Below, in pieces: positions 10,570-21,600 of a DNA stretch of 28,811 nucleotides. The stretch covers positions 1,671-30,481 of the forward strand of contig MNCI01005373.1 in NCBI GenBank assembly GCA_015680685.1. The letters run 5' to 3'. The notes beneath the pieces are model-generated. The model ran no database searches. It saw nothing but the letters and a program-made list of their open reading frames with translations, and was not told where the DNA came from. The DNA comes from Gnetum montanum (taxonomy: Eukaryota > Streptophyta > Gnetopsida > Gnetales > Gnetaceae). Both the position numbers and the translations under genes were made by a program. The stretch's first letter is position 1, and every line of letters starts with the position of its first letter.

Positions 10570-11289
10570 TCAGCATAGGTGGCCATCTCCCCCATGACTG
10601 GATTGGAAGAGAGAGATCCAAAATAGTGAACGCTTGTTTGAATTTCTTAGAAGTCTCCAACCTCTTCCAATTGGTGTTTTTAGGTTAAGTGTTGGAAGTT
10701 GGTGATGCTCTTGCTCTAGTGTATCTATGCTTTCGTTGTGGGTGCAAGTTGTTCCCTTAGTCAGTTCCATGCATGTTGATGAGTTGCTCTTTTGATTAGC
10801 TGTCAACCACCAGGTGTTCTCTTGTTGTGTGGTTGCTATATACAGGCACTTTTGTATACTAACTTCCTGGGCACACTGGTTGCATGTAGGAGATGGTGAA
10901 CATTCATGTACACTGTCACCCTCTATATCACTATATGTGATGCATGGAACCTTCTTCCTCTTGATCTTTCCATAAGAGCTTTCCTTAGATATTTCCAAGG
11001 AAAGATCACGGATTCCTAGTCATGCGTTGATGGTACTTAGCCATGCTCTTCCCATTATTATTGGGAAGTTCCCCTTGTTATTATTTACCTCTATCACTAG
11101 GAAATCAGCTGGGTATGACCACCCACACATGGTGGTAACGATGTCCTCTACTAATCCCAAGGGAATAGTGATGGATTGGTCAGCTAGCTATAAACGAATA
11201 TTGCTCTTCTTCAGTGGAGGCAGGTTCTAGGCTTTATACATTTCTTGGGATATTAAGTTGACTCCGAAACCTGAGTCAAGAAGAGCTTT
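10570..11289 (-). pseudogene. pro: Aspartic protease of element 2, decayed
   Basis: A retropepsin that would cut the Gag-Pro polyprotein. From about 11289 on the minus strand one frame reads ALLDSGFGVNLISQEMY, with the catalytic Asp-Ser-Gly (A usually follows; here F). About 45 codons on come the LADQS and IPLG..ED segments, then FPIIMGRAWLST, the second conserved Gly-Arg helix motif. The protease fold ends near 10990; the same frame stays open to 10570 with Lys/Ser/Thr-rich sequence of no known domain. Three internal stops (two TAG, one TGA) lie in the protease part. The frame differs from that of the gag tail upstream, from decay or programmed shifting. No RT follows where it should. Confidence 0.78.
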
Positions 11290-11455
11290 ACGTGACTTGG
11301 AGGTAGATTAAGGGACTTCTGGGATCAAATAATTTCCTGGGAAGGTGGCCCACTCTTATCCAGTCGGTAACGGTATGCGTTAACATAACCGTTTGTGTTG
11401 AGCTCTATTTTTGGTTTGAAGGGAGCTCCGAAGCCTTATTTGATGGAGAGGTGTC

Positions 11456-13908
11456 TCAAGGTTCAACCGCTTGTGATTGTGAGAGCTTTTTTGGGCTGTT
11501 GGTTCTGAAGAAATGTCTTCTCTTTATATGGTTGTCAGAACCAGCAGCGAGTTGAAGGTTTACAGCTCTCGTAGTATTACATTGTTGTGGTTGAGTGGGG
11601 AGTCCCCCTTGCATCGCTAGAGCAAGTGGTAGTGGAGCTATTGGTGTGAGAGTCGCGGATGGATTCAGAGGATGGTATACATGTGGTGTGTCTCCCCTAT
11701 GAGAAGGAGTCCTATAATACTCCTGAGCTTGGTAGTAACATTGTGGGGCCACGTGATTGACAGAGTCACTTGGAGAGACCAGCTGTTGCATGTAGTAGCC
11801 ATATGGATCCGATTGTCGGTAAGGGTATTGTTGCCTTGGTGGTGGCATCCTCCATGAATGTGGGTATTTCCACTACTAATGTTGCTGTATAGGTTGTGGT
11901 GGAGTTCCACTTGGATAATACATTAAAGGTTGGTGGAACTACCTTGGGTTACCTTGGGGATAAGGTAACCTTTGGGGTGCTTGTCGCTTGTTAAGTCTTG
12001 GGTTAAGTGCATACACCCCAGACTCTTGTAGATGTGAGATTACTAGGTAACATCCCTTAGGATGGTCATATTGGCATATCTCACATCCATCATCATTGTC
12101 TATATCAGAATCCACAACCTCTTCAGTGATAGTCATTTTACCCTTACCTTTGTTACGTGCATTGACCACTTCTCTCCTCTTTTTCTTATCATAGTCACTA
12201 CTTCGCTCCTTAGACTCCTCTACAATTTTAAGGACAGTTTCGAATCTACTTTCTAAGGAGTCCCACATTTTATCTACCTTAGCCAACACTTCAGTTGTTA
12301 ACTTTTGAAGTGGCAAGGTTTTTCTATTCACCAACTCTTCGAGTGGTGACTCATCCTCCTCTTCACAGAATATTACTCCCCTTTTTTGGAGGGAAGGATC
12401 ATGGCTATATTATTCTACACTTTCTCTCTTACGTAGCTCTCCTTCTTCCTTAGCTACTTGCTCCAACAATCGATGAACCTCATGGGACCTAAGCTCAGAT
12501 AATCTTCCTTGGGCATATGTTCTAAGGGTTCTCCTAGTTTCGTGCCTACGCCCATCTACGAGATGGCGTAGTTGATTACGTTGTGCACAACCATGGCCCG
12601 GGCAACAATGTAACAGTGCGTAATATCGACCCATGGTAGCATCTAAGGGTTTGTGAGTTCCCTGTTTCCATCCTTGGATCTATTTTCGTAAGTTGGACAC
12701 TCAGGAGTACGTTTGTTATTTATCATTAAAGAGTTCTAACATCGTACTCCATCTTCTAAGGACCGATACTAGCTTTCCGCTTCCTTTATGAGTGTCCTTG
12801 GGAACAAATTTAACTTTTGCCACTCATTTTCAATATTTTGCAAGGCGCAAGCATCATGAAATGCTTGTAAATGGTTTTGAGGATCAGCGTTGTATCCCCC
12901 CTCAAATCTTGGGATATTATTCATGTCCAACCTCTTGATCCTACTATCTTTCTGGTGCCTTGTAGGTATTCTCACAGCCTCCATAATGTTTAACATGCTT
13001 TGGGTTGCAAGTAGGGGTTCTTTGTTGTCATTTCTTTCGTGGCATCTGTGATGTCTACGCGGTTCCCTACTCTTCCTTCTTTCATGCCTTGATTCTCTAG
13101 AGTGTCCTTGTCCTTGCTCTCGACTCTCTTATCGAGGTTTATCACTTTTCTTACCCTTATCCTCATGGTTGGATTCTTTGTGACTGTGTCCTAATGTGGA
13201 AGGAGAGGGTGAATGAGTTGATAAAGGTGAAGAGGAAGGAGAACCATCACCATGATGATGTTTCCTACCTTCTCTTCGATGATTACAACCCCGATCGTGA
13301 TGACGATCAGACTGCCCACCCTTATCATTTGTTTATGTTTTTTCATTGAACACTTGGTGTTCATGGGTATCAGAACTAGGGTTATGAATCATGGAGCATA
13401 GGTTCTGATACAAAACCTCCTCACTTTCGTTAGGAGGGGGAACATCATTTTGTGGGAAACCTATTAAAATAGGTTCACCACCCCCAATTTCACTTAGGGC
13501 GGGTGGAGCGTTATGGGGTTCTTTGCCCTTCAATGATGTATAGTAGCTCTCCTGCCGCAAGTTCCTTTGATGTTGCACCACTGTGGGATGGTAATCCCGT
13601 GTGTCGTAATCACATGCAACATATTCTGCGTATAGCTGCATCATGCCTATCTGTGCAAGAGCACGGAGGAGCATGTTAGGGACTGCACAATCTAGGGGTA
13701 ACAATATGTTACCTTGGAAGTCTCTCCAACACAGTTGTTCATCTTGATGGTAGATAAAGGTAAAATCGGGTATATACTCATCGTGATGAGTATATACTAC
13801 CCAATACTATTGAGGAACTAGTGGTTCTTGGTTATGTATGTTGTGTTGCCAACTGTCTCTTGTGTTATCCCTGTGCAGTGAAGTGCTTTTATAAGAAGAA
13901 GAATACAT
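11456..13908 (-). pseudogene. gag: Decayed gag of element 2
   Basis: From ATG at 13908 (MYSSSYKSTSLHRD) the frame runs to 13333 with one internal TAG, then a charged Ser/His/Lys-rich linker. A capsid-like domain follows at 12996-12769 (EGGYNADPQNHLQAFHDA, LNLFPRTLIKEAES), then an Arg-rich helical part (12634-12410, ending EQVAKEEGELRKRE), a coiled-coil-like region with the knuckle CEICQYDHPKGC (12334-11939), and a Pro/Tyr/Gln-rich tail (11848-11456). Order and motifs parallel element 1, but the knuckle is CX2CX3HX3C, one residue short. Several stops and frameshifts make it non-functional. The N-terminal 300 residues ahead of the capsid part are longer than in element 1. Confidence 0.85.
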
Positions 13909-14034
13909 TGTCTCTTATTCGGTGTGCTGATTAACCGTTTTTTAATTTTTCTTCTGATTAACCCTAAGGGTTCGTTTAAGCTTCCCAATGATGTGGATGG
14001 TTTTCTATGTTCTACTTAGCACACAAACAACTTA

Positions 14035-14053
14035 GTCCCCAGCAACGATAGCA
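14035..14053 (-). other. Primer binding site of element 2, diverged tRNA-Asp type
   Basis: Read on the minus strand the 19 bases after the 5' LTR are TGCTATCGTTGCTGGGGAC. The ends fit the tRNA-Asp site (TGGCGCC...GGGGAT) but positions 3-6 differ. This may be decay or a different primer tRNA. Confidence 0.6.
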
Positions 14054-14054
14054 A

Positions 14055-14861
14055 TGATGAGTGGCGAGGTACCCCTACACTCAACCATACGAATACGAGC
14101 GTTACATGCGCAATCCGGTCGAACTCCGTAGACCAAGTGCTTATGCACCTTATGAAACACTTAAGGTTAATCAATCATTGTCCTCCCAAGCTTACTTGTA
14201 TTTGTCATGATTGTATGGTTAAGTGAGCTTGAGGTATATGATTTTTATGTCTTTTATCGTTTTATCACCTATGCTAAGAGGGAAAGGATGAAGAGACTAA
14301 GTAACTAACTTTAACACTTTAACTAACTAAGCTTTAATTGTCCTAGTATTAGTATCCATTCCCACTTACTGTTCACACCTTGAACTAATGCAACGTTACT
14401 GGGATTATCAAACGCTATTTGTTACTGGGTTACTAGGCATAACGCACGTGCTCGAAGCAGTCGTACTGAATGAACTTAACTAAGAGAGTTGAGGGTTGAG
14501 AGATTAATTGTCTAATAAAGCATTTAAACATTTAATAGTAATTAAGTCCTATTTAGCTTAATTCCGTATGCTACAAGGTTTATCCAAAAGTTCGTCTTTA
14601 TTTCCGTACACAAATGTGTGCTTAGGTACAAATTTGCTTGAATAAAGATCCGTTCACTTTGAGACTCCTACTGCAGGAACATGGAAATTATTCTATCTCT
14701 GGAATGGTAAAATGGCAAGAGTTTGGCTAAGATCTAGATCTAGATGGGAAAACAAGGAAAGTCTGCCTCTTATTTATAGATATAATGGTGGGATGCAATA
14801 TCGTGTACGCGATATCGCATAGAGGGATGTGATATCGCATACCTGATATCATGGCTCATCA
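14055..14861 (-). repeat. 5' LTR of element 2
   Basis: Partner of 8431-9215, 807 against 785 bp. On its own strand it starts TGATGAGCCATGATATC and ends CGCCACTCATCA. ATATC cores at about 14798, 14812, 14832 and 14846 are spaced 14, 20 and 14 bp, the same phasing as in element 1. TATAAATA lies at 14771-14778 (reverse strand). Confidence 0.9.
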
Positions 14862-14866
14862 TGTGG

Positions 14867-16520
14867 TTAATAAAATTGAAAATAAGCTTCATAAATAAAA
14901 AGCAAAAAAGCTCACCCTTGCAGGCAAAGTTCTAGTTATTAAGAAAATGCTTTAATCAACTCATGTATATTACTTCAATGGTTGGACTCCTTCTAAAACT
15001 TCTTATGATAAACTTGAATCGTATTATCCATTAGTTTCTTTGGGTTACTAAGCAACATAGAAAATGTTTCTTTAGAGTTGCTTGAGATATTTGCATTAAT
15101 AGTAAGAAAGATGGAGGACTTGGTCTTATTAATTATTATAACCAAGGTATTTCTCTTATAACAAAATGGATTACAAAGTGTATTAATGGAGATGATGTTT
15201 GGATGATCATTTTAAGAAATAGTCTTATGTAAGAAAAATGTAAAGATGATAATAGTTGGTCTTCTAATGACTTTTTTTGCTATCTTCTTTTTCCTCGGGT
15301 CATTTCTTTTTTTGATTCTTCAATTCTTAGGATATTTAGAAGACATGGTGCAAGCTCAGTAAATATTGGAATTACAATCATATTATAGTTTTAAAAGTTA
15401 TGCTTAAGCAAATTAGTCCATGGGCTACTAATGCATCTAGATTGTGTACCACTTAGAGCAAATTTGGTATCATCACAATTTCTTGTCTTTGTATGCATGA
15501 TAGATGGATTACTTAGAATGAAGATTCTAGCCTATATGTTTTAAATGAAGATTACTTAGAGGAGAATTAATTTGTAATCTTGAGAATTTACTTAAAGTTG
15601 ACAATAGTTTCCATCATGCTTTTTTAGATTATTTTTGAAATGATAGAATATATGTTTTTCCTGTTAATTCGAAAGTTGCTTACAAGATTATTACAAAGAA
15701 CGATTTTATTCACAACAAATTCAATAAGGCTAGAAAAATGCAATTATCATTGCACTTTTGGATGAGAAAAATGAAAGATATTTGGAGAGTTCCTACATTT
15801 CTAAAAACTTATATTTTTTTATGATATCTTATTCATCAAGGTCTTCCTATCAACACTTGTCTTAAACATATGAGAAATGGTTCTCTTCAATGTCCTCTTT
15901 GTAGAAGTGGAGATTCATTTTCTTATGTTTTTTTTATAATGTTTTTTTGCTCAACTTGCTTAGAAATGGATATTCAAAATTTGTAATAACTTTCAACTAA
16001 GCATTACTGAAGTAATTCTTAGTAATCAACCTCTTTGTCTACTTCCTTTCTTTACATTTAGAAGCTTTAATATGCATTTATTTTCTAGTAGCAAGAACAT
16101 AACTAGGACCTTTCTTTAGGAGTGAAATGCCATATTCTCAAAGATGTCTCTTTTCAGCTACAGCTTTAGGCAAAAAATCTCATAGTAAAAGTTCAAAAAT
16201 TAATTTGTTTTCTATATTATTAATTTCTTTTAGTTTTGGATGCTCAAGGATGGGAAGCTTTTAGCTTTTATTGTGCTATTAGTTCTCTTTAGAGAGAGTT
16301 CCCTCCTTCTCTCTACAAGAAACCCTTTAGTAAGAAATGAAAACTTGTAATGATGCTTCTAAATAAGAGGAAGCCCTAATCCTTTTCCTACCCCAAAGGG
16401 GAGGTTTTTAAGGATTGGTTGTAAGGATGAAAACCTAAAAAGGCATCCCCACAACCATTGGGGCTTTTTAAATTCTCTCTTCAATTATCTAATATACTTT
16501 TAATTTTTAGTACTGTTATT
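14867..16520 (+). pseudogene. LINE remnant, part 2: C-terminal region with zf-RVT and 3' end
   Basis: Continues the interrupted LINE after the TGTGG duplication. It begins VNKIENKLHK, then KAKKLTLAGKVLVIKKML, the conserved segment behind plant L1 reverse transcriptases. About 15780-15960 reads IWRVPTFLKTYIFL, then HQGLPINTCLKHM, then CPLCRSGDSF, a zf-RVT zinc-binding pattern. Many stops and shifts are present. The probable 3' end is a T-rich stretch with GGGG/CCCC inverted short repeats near 16390-16520; no clean poly(A) or target duplication was found. Confidence 0.75.
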
Positions 16521-17999
16521 TATTTTTTTGAGTTTGACAACACCCCCCTCCTCTCTCCCACCTCCCCACTTCCACCACCTCCCGCCCCACCCCATGAAGA
16601 AAAAAAAAACTATCATATTAATTTTGGCCAAGAGGCCAACTACTAGTTGGTTGGACTTTGTTATGAAAAATAAATAATTATCATCATAACGCTAGGTAAG
16701 AGATGAACTTTTTCATAGGAATTATTATTAGTATGTATAGGCTAGACTTTATCATGGAAAGTAAATATCATCATAATGCTATGTTAACTGATGAACTTTT
16801 TCATGAGAATTATTATTGAAGAATGGACAACTGTTTTGATTTTTTTTAACATGAAAATCATTATTGAATGAATTAATTCTGTGATTTCAATATTTTGAAA
16901 AATAAAAAAGATTATATTAGATAATTAATAAATGTATATCATAAATATATAGCTAAACTAATATTAAGTTAGTTGCATGTCTACTTAATAACTTAAATTA
17001 AAAAGCCCCAAAGCTAGCAGTAGTAAGATAAATTGTTGATGAGATGAGACCTTACCACTTTTCATAATCCTAAGGATAAATTAAAGATGATGTGGTCACT
17101 CCCATGTCAAGGGATATCATAGGAGAAGTAAACTACTTTAAGTGGGGGGTGTTGAATCAATACTAATAGTAAGAAGGAAAAAATTGAAGAGTGCATCATA
17201 TGCTTAATCATTGAGTAGCTGAGTAGGCAATCATAGCTTACATGGATGGTAGTAGAGATGATGTGGTCACTGCCATGTGGATGGAGATCATAGGGGAAAA
17301 AAATTGCTTTAGGTAGGGGTGTTGATTCTAAAATAATAAAAATAATAATAATAAGAGAAAATAATTGAAGAGTTGCCAAGTCCAAAGTAACAAAAATAAC
17401 ATGGGCAAAGAATGACTTTTCCATTTTAGGGATATCTAGTCAATTGTAGAGCCTTAGGATGGATGCTTTGAAAAACCAACTATTATCCAAATAATAACAT
17501 GGACAAAGAATAACTTTTCCATTTTAGGGATGTCTAGTCAATTGTAGAGCCTTAGGATGACTGCTATGAAAAATCATTCTCCAAATAATTGTAATATAGG
17601 TACGACCTAAAATATATAGTATAATTAGAACTATATATTACCCACCGAAATTGAACTTCTGACTTGAAGCTTTCAAATTAAAAGTTTTACATTAAGTTAA
17701 CACCTCATGATTATTAATAAAGAATAATTAATTGTTAATAGTGATGGTTATCTTACCACAAAACAAAATTATATTAAGATTAAAAAGTAGGGCACATAAT
17801 AATAAAAACGATACGGCCTATAAGGTAACAAGGAAATATACCAAAGAAAATTTGAAATCCCGGAAAAGTTAGCACAAATGAAAATACAAAATACATTTTT
17901 TAAAAAGGAAAAATCCTTGAAAAGTTGAAATGCTGATAAGTTAGCACAAATATAAATACAAAGTACCCTTTTTTTAAAGGGAAAAAACTTCAAATGTTC
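16521..17999. other. AT-rich spacer with local duplications
   Basis: No gene recognised. It opens with a pyrimidine-only tract (about 16543-16592, C-rich, CACCCCCCTCCTCTCTCCC-like), then contains three diverged local duplications: about 16649-16738 with 16739-16829, 17084-17190 with 17255-17373, and 17396-17493 with 17494-17589. The remainder is A/T-rich sequence up to the host gene's upstream region. Confidence 0.5.
17396..17589. repeat. Tandem duplication of a 98-bp unit
   Basis: Two adjoining copies, 17396-17493 and 17494-17589, each start ATAACATGGRCAAAGAATRA, contain CTTTTCCATTTTAGGGAT and end in CAAATAAT. They differ at scattered positions. A third, more diverged copy of part of the unit occurs far away at about 26436-26500. 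Confidence 0.8.
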
Positions 18000-18640
18000 A
18001 CCCATGCGCCAGATCCCGCCAGAAACTTTCCAGAGTTTGCGTTGTCTGGCTTATACGCTGCACATGCGATTCCCTCTTCCACAATTATTCTTAAGGCAAG
18101 TTCATGGGATTTCGTCCCGAGTTTTTCAGCCTTAAAGATTTCAACTCAGCCTTTTCTGTGGTTTGAACACTGCAGCATTTTGCTCATGTTAGCAGCGGAA
18201 CTTTTTTGGTTACATGTGCAATGCTACTGAATAGGGAAAGCGAACACTGTTGTCTGTTGTCTGAATAACTGAAAATTTCTACTATTCAATAGATCCAAAG
18301 GGTTTTCGGGTGTAATAAAATTTCAATTAATTTCAATAAGTCACTTTCTTACAAATTGCATGGATCGATCCAGAAAATCACACTGCCCTTATGTGCTGTC
18401 TAGTATCATGGCTCTTTCATAACGTCCAATTTTAGGAATTCAAGCACTTTCATGTAATTTGTTCTTTTTAGATATTACTCTTGTAAGGGCAATTTTTCAA
18501 ATTCATGTGATATTTTTGATTCAAATATATGATATCCTTATAATCTTAAGAATTTCTTTTGGTGCGATGTAAATTATATGGAATGTTGTCTGGTTGCAGC
18601 TTGCTAGGAGAAACATTCTATTACCAAGAAAAGATATCAA
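18000..18640 (+). promoter_or_regulatory. Probable upstream region and 5' UTR of the host gene
   Basis: Base composition rises in G+C at about 18000-18120 compared with both sides. TTGCAG at 18594-18599 is a good 3' splice site, so 18600-18640 is probably the last part of a 5' UTR exon; the donor upstream could not be fixed. An in-frame TAG at 18605 limits the coding start to ATG 18641. The GATCCCGCCA near 18011 contains an E2F-like TCCCGCC core, a weak hint only. Confidence 0.4.
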
Positions 18641-21600
18641 ATGGACCAGAATACATTGATTGTTAAACAGATTCCTTTCGAGGAAGATCTAGTTACGCCA
18701 GTTGATCTTGACTCAGTAAACAAGTAATGAATAGAAAGCTCATGGTTTGTCACTGCAATCTTTCTGACATTTTTGTGAGGAATATATGCATATCCCAAAT
18801 TGGAAATCTGTTTTTCAGGGTTCTTGAAAGCTTGACTAAAGTACAAAAATTTTTAAATGGGTTAGAAGAAGAAGCTCTTACTTTAGCAAGTTCAGATGCA
18901 TTTGATGATTCCCATTTATCAGGGTTGAAGGTATGACATGTTTCTACAGTATTATGAAGTTTTTAGGTCAAAGTTATTTGAAGAAAGCATGTAATGTTAT
19001 CTTTACTCGTGTAGAAGATTAATGATTTTATCTTGTTTCTATTTAGTGTTGTAATGAGAGTTAGTTTTATGTGGAAGGAAATACTTGCTGAGATATCTTT
19101 GAAGTATATAAATGCTGCTGGAAGCAAGGCTGTCTTAAATGATTCTGCAATTGCCAATATTGGTATGACAATTTAGTTTTTAACTGTGTATTTTTTTTTG
19201 AAAGGAGTTCAGGCATATTAAATAAAATCGTTATGTACATGATGCTCCATAGCAGCTGATGCTGTAAGTGGAAAATAATTGTCAGACAAAATTTCATGAG
19301 GGGAAGGAATCCCCTCCCAGGCACTTGGTAACACTGCCCAACCCCCAACTAGAAACCCACAACAGAACAATTTGGGTAGGGATGGGGGTGCTGGGGTGGG
19401 GCGAGGTGGGCTGGGGGGCCGGGGTGGGGCGGGGGGAGGGGGAGGGGAACACCTCTAGTCCATAGTGTCACCCCCCAAAACCCTCAAAAAAACCTCCAAT
19501 CTTGATTGGGTTTATGCCCCCCATTAGCCAAAAAAACTTGGAGCCTCTCTTCACCGTCCCATAGAAACCAACCCAGTTTGCAAAAAAAAAAAACAAGACT
19601 TGGCCATTATGTTGACACCTTCAATAGAAATTCTAAACAAAAGACAAAGGTCCTACATATTGTCTAGACCCTAACCTCGCAATGCAAAAGGACAAAAAAG
19701 CTAGTAGTAAAAACCAAAATGCCTTTGACCCCCCACCCATCCCCATTAAAGCCTGAGGGGTAGGTGAGTGCAGTCATAGGCTAGCCTCTCCTAACTATGC
19801 ACATTATCCAAAACCAACCGATGCCTTTTTGAATCTACAATGTGGCTACCTCTTGAAAGGTTTTGAAAGCTATCACCAGTTGTGCACGTGCAGCTGGATC
19901 CCCTTTGTTATCTGGATGCAGTTCCCATCCCTGACACCGGATATGATGACGCAAAGAACTCAATGGAGCCCCTCTCCCAATATTCAGAATAATGTAGGGG
20001 CAGTGCCCTTGTCATAGCTAAGCGCATGCCCTATGCTCATGCACTACGTCCAACCTCTACTGGATCTACGCCTCCTCCTCCTCCTCCCTTTCCTTATGCT
20101 TTTGCTCTTCACATTGTTGCTGCTCTTGTTCTCAAGTCTCCTTTTGAAGTTGAGCCTAGATGATAGCCTGTAGCTTCGTCTCCAATGATTCTCCAATGAT
20201 TCTCGCATCGTTGCTTCTGCAAGGTCCCACCTCTTGTTGTCCTCCCTTATGGCATCAAGAAAATGTCGCTCAATGTCCTCCACTTGTTGTTGGAAGGCTT
20301 CCTTGTGCTTTGCCATCCTATGTTCCGAATGCCTAATCTCTTCCTCTAGCTGTTGTTGGAACACTTTTTCCTTCTCTGCCCACCTTCGTTCTCATCGGCT
20401 CCGCTCTTCTTTTGCCATCAACTTTGCCACCTCTACCAACAGAGCCTTCACCCATGACGATTTAGATCCCTATGCCTCCTTGACATCACCTGCAATCGTT
20501 AGGGATCCCCCTTGCAACGTAGTCATTGTATTCATCTTTGGAGAAGAAATCCTCACAAACTCCTTGCCATTGGGGGCAATCCCACCCCCTTCCTTTGAGT
20601 CACTAGAAAGCTCTGCCACCATTGGTGGTTTGCTTCGAGTCCTTTGTCAACTATACATTGATTGGAGCAAGATTCCCGCCACAACCTAGCATGGTGCCCC
20701 ACTCCCCTCCAAAGTGCTAAAATTAAATCGGAATGTCAGCCCCTACGGCCCCTTTGAGTGTATCCATGAAGAAACGGGGCACATTCTTCATGTGCCCTAG
20801 TCGCAAAAAACACATTATACTAAAATGCAAGCCTTTCAACTTGGAAACGTTCGTCGACTATATGAAGAACTGCTCAACTAAATTCATAGCGACTTTCCAC
20901 AAGGCCAGCAATGACGACTTTAGGACTTGCCTACTACTAGTTTTGGGAATAGGTCATGGGTAGAACTACTTTGTGTCATTCAACCCCATGGCCGGAATGA
21001 TCTCACTCGCCACAGAAACCCCCAGCAGACCCACAATGGAGTCTTCAGTGAGGGGTATTTGCACACCTCGAAACAGGGTGGAATCCCCCTCCCAGTTAGT
21101 GTAGAAACCTTCATCCTATAGATCTAGCTCCCTTGTAACCAGGGTAGCAGCCAATCCCACCCAATCCTTGCAACAAGTGCTCGCGGATCAACATTTGTGT
21201 GATAGTCATCGCATGATGGCTCATACATCGGAGTCATGAAAATTAGAATTTATTTTAAAAATATAGAATTAGAAAATTATTTAGTAGCCACAAGATTCTT
21301 TGAGGCCTACAACTATTAGAATTTTGGAAATTAGAAATTTTTATTACGTCCAAGAAATCACAAAGGATTTGTTGGACAGTTACAATGCCTGAACATAGTT
21401 TTGAAGATGGGCAAAATAAAAAAATATGCTCTTCATCTTCTATGCTTTGTTTGTGGAATTTGCAAATATGCTCTTCTCTTGCTAAATTGATCCAATGACT
21501 TATCTCAATAAGGAGATGATGATAGCTCATTCTTGCTCTAGCAATTTGATTCCTTAAATGAATAGGAATAGTTGAGAGTAGATATTGTTGAGTACTTGAT

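Larger units (their letters stand above)
8431..14861 (-). mobile_element. Element 2: non-autonomous Gypsy-like LTR retrotransposon (gag-protease)
   Basis: Two direct LTRs (8431-9215 and 14055-14861) flank a 4.8 kb interior. TGTGG occurs immediately outside both ends (8426-8430, 14862-14866), a perfect 5-bp target duplication. On the minus strand the order is 5' LTR, primer site, gag (13908-11456), protease (about 11289-10990), a long region without pol, polypurine tract, 3' LTR. RT, RNase H and integrase are absent. Its gag and LTR ends are related to element 1 but well diverged, so the two are sister families. It is inserted into an older LINE. Confidence 0.92.
19191..21235 (-). mobile_element. 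Poly(A)-tailed element A carrying a coiled-coil/J-domain ORF
   Basis: On the minus strand the tract ends in a run of nine A (plus-strand T-run 19191-19199), preceded by AT-rich sequence with GTACAT, as at the 3' end of a retrotransposed RNA. Inside, two decayed coding tracts lie in the same orientation (20723 to about 21190, and 19835-20622), followed by a C-rich 3' region (19374-19447). The left limit is set by the tail; the right limit is approximate, where the neighbouring LINE ends. No target duplication was found. It could be a LINE-like element without RT, a non-autonomous element using LINE machinery, or a processed copy of a gene. Confidence 0.5.

Noticed and set aside
18005-18020. 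E2F-like site (TCCCGCC) in the presumed promoter
   Set aside because: A single seven-base core without the flanking TTT and without support from gene function; noted but not listed as a site.
17994-18230. 78-codon open frame upstream of the host gene
   Set aside because: No domain, no splice signal linking it to the next exon, and an in-frame stop at 18605 ahead of the chosen ATG; treated as upstream or 5' UTR sequence.
20234-20689. 151-codon plus-strand frame rich in Ser and Cys
   Set aside because: It is the antisense shadow of the Gln/Glu/Lys-rich coiled-coil ORF on the minus strand; its composition follows from that.
20733-21121. Plus-strand open frames over element A
   Set aside because: They mirror the minus-strand coding tract, which has the more protein-like motifs and the same orientation as the J-domain ORF; kept only as an alternative.
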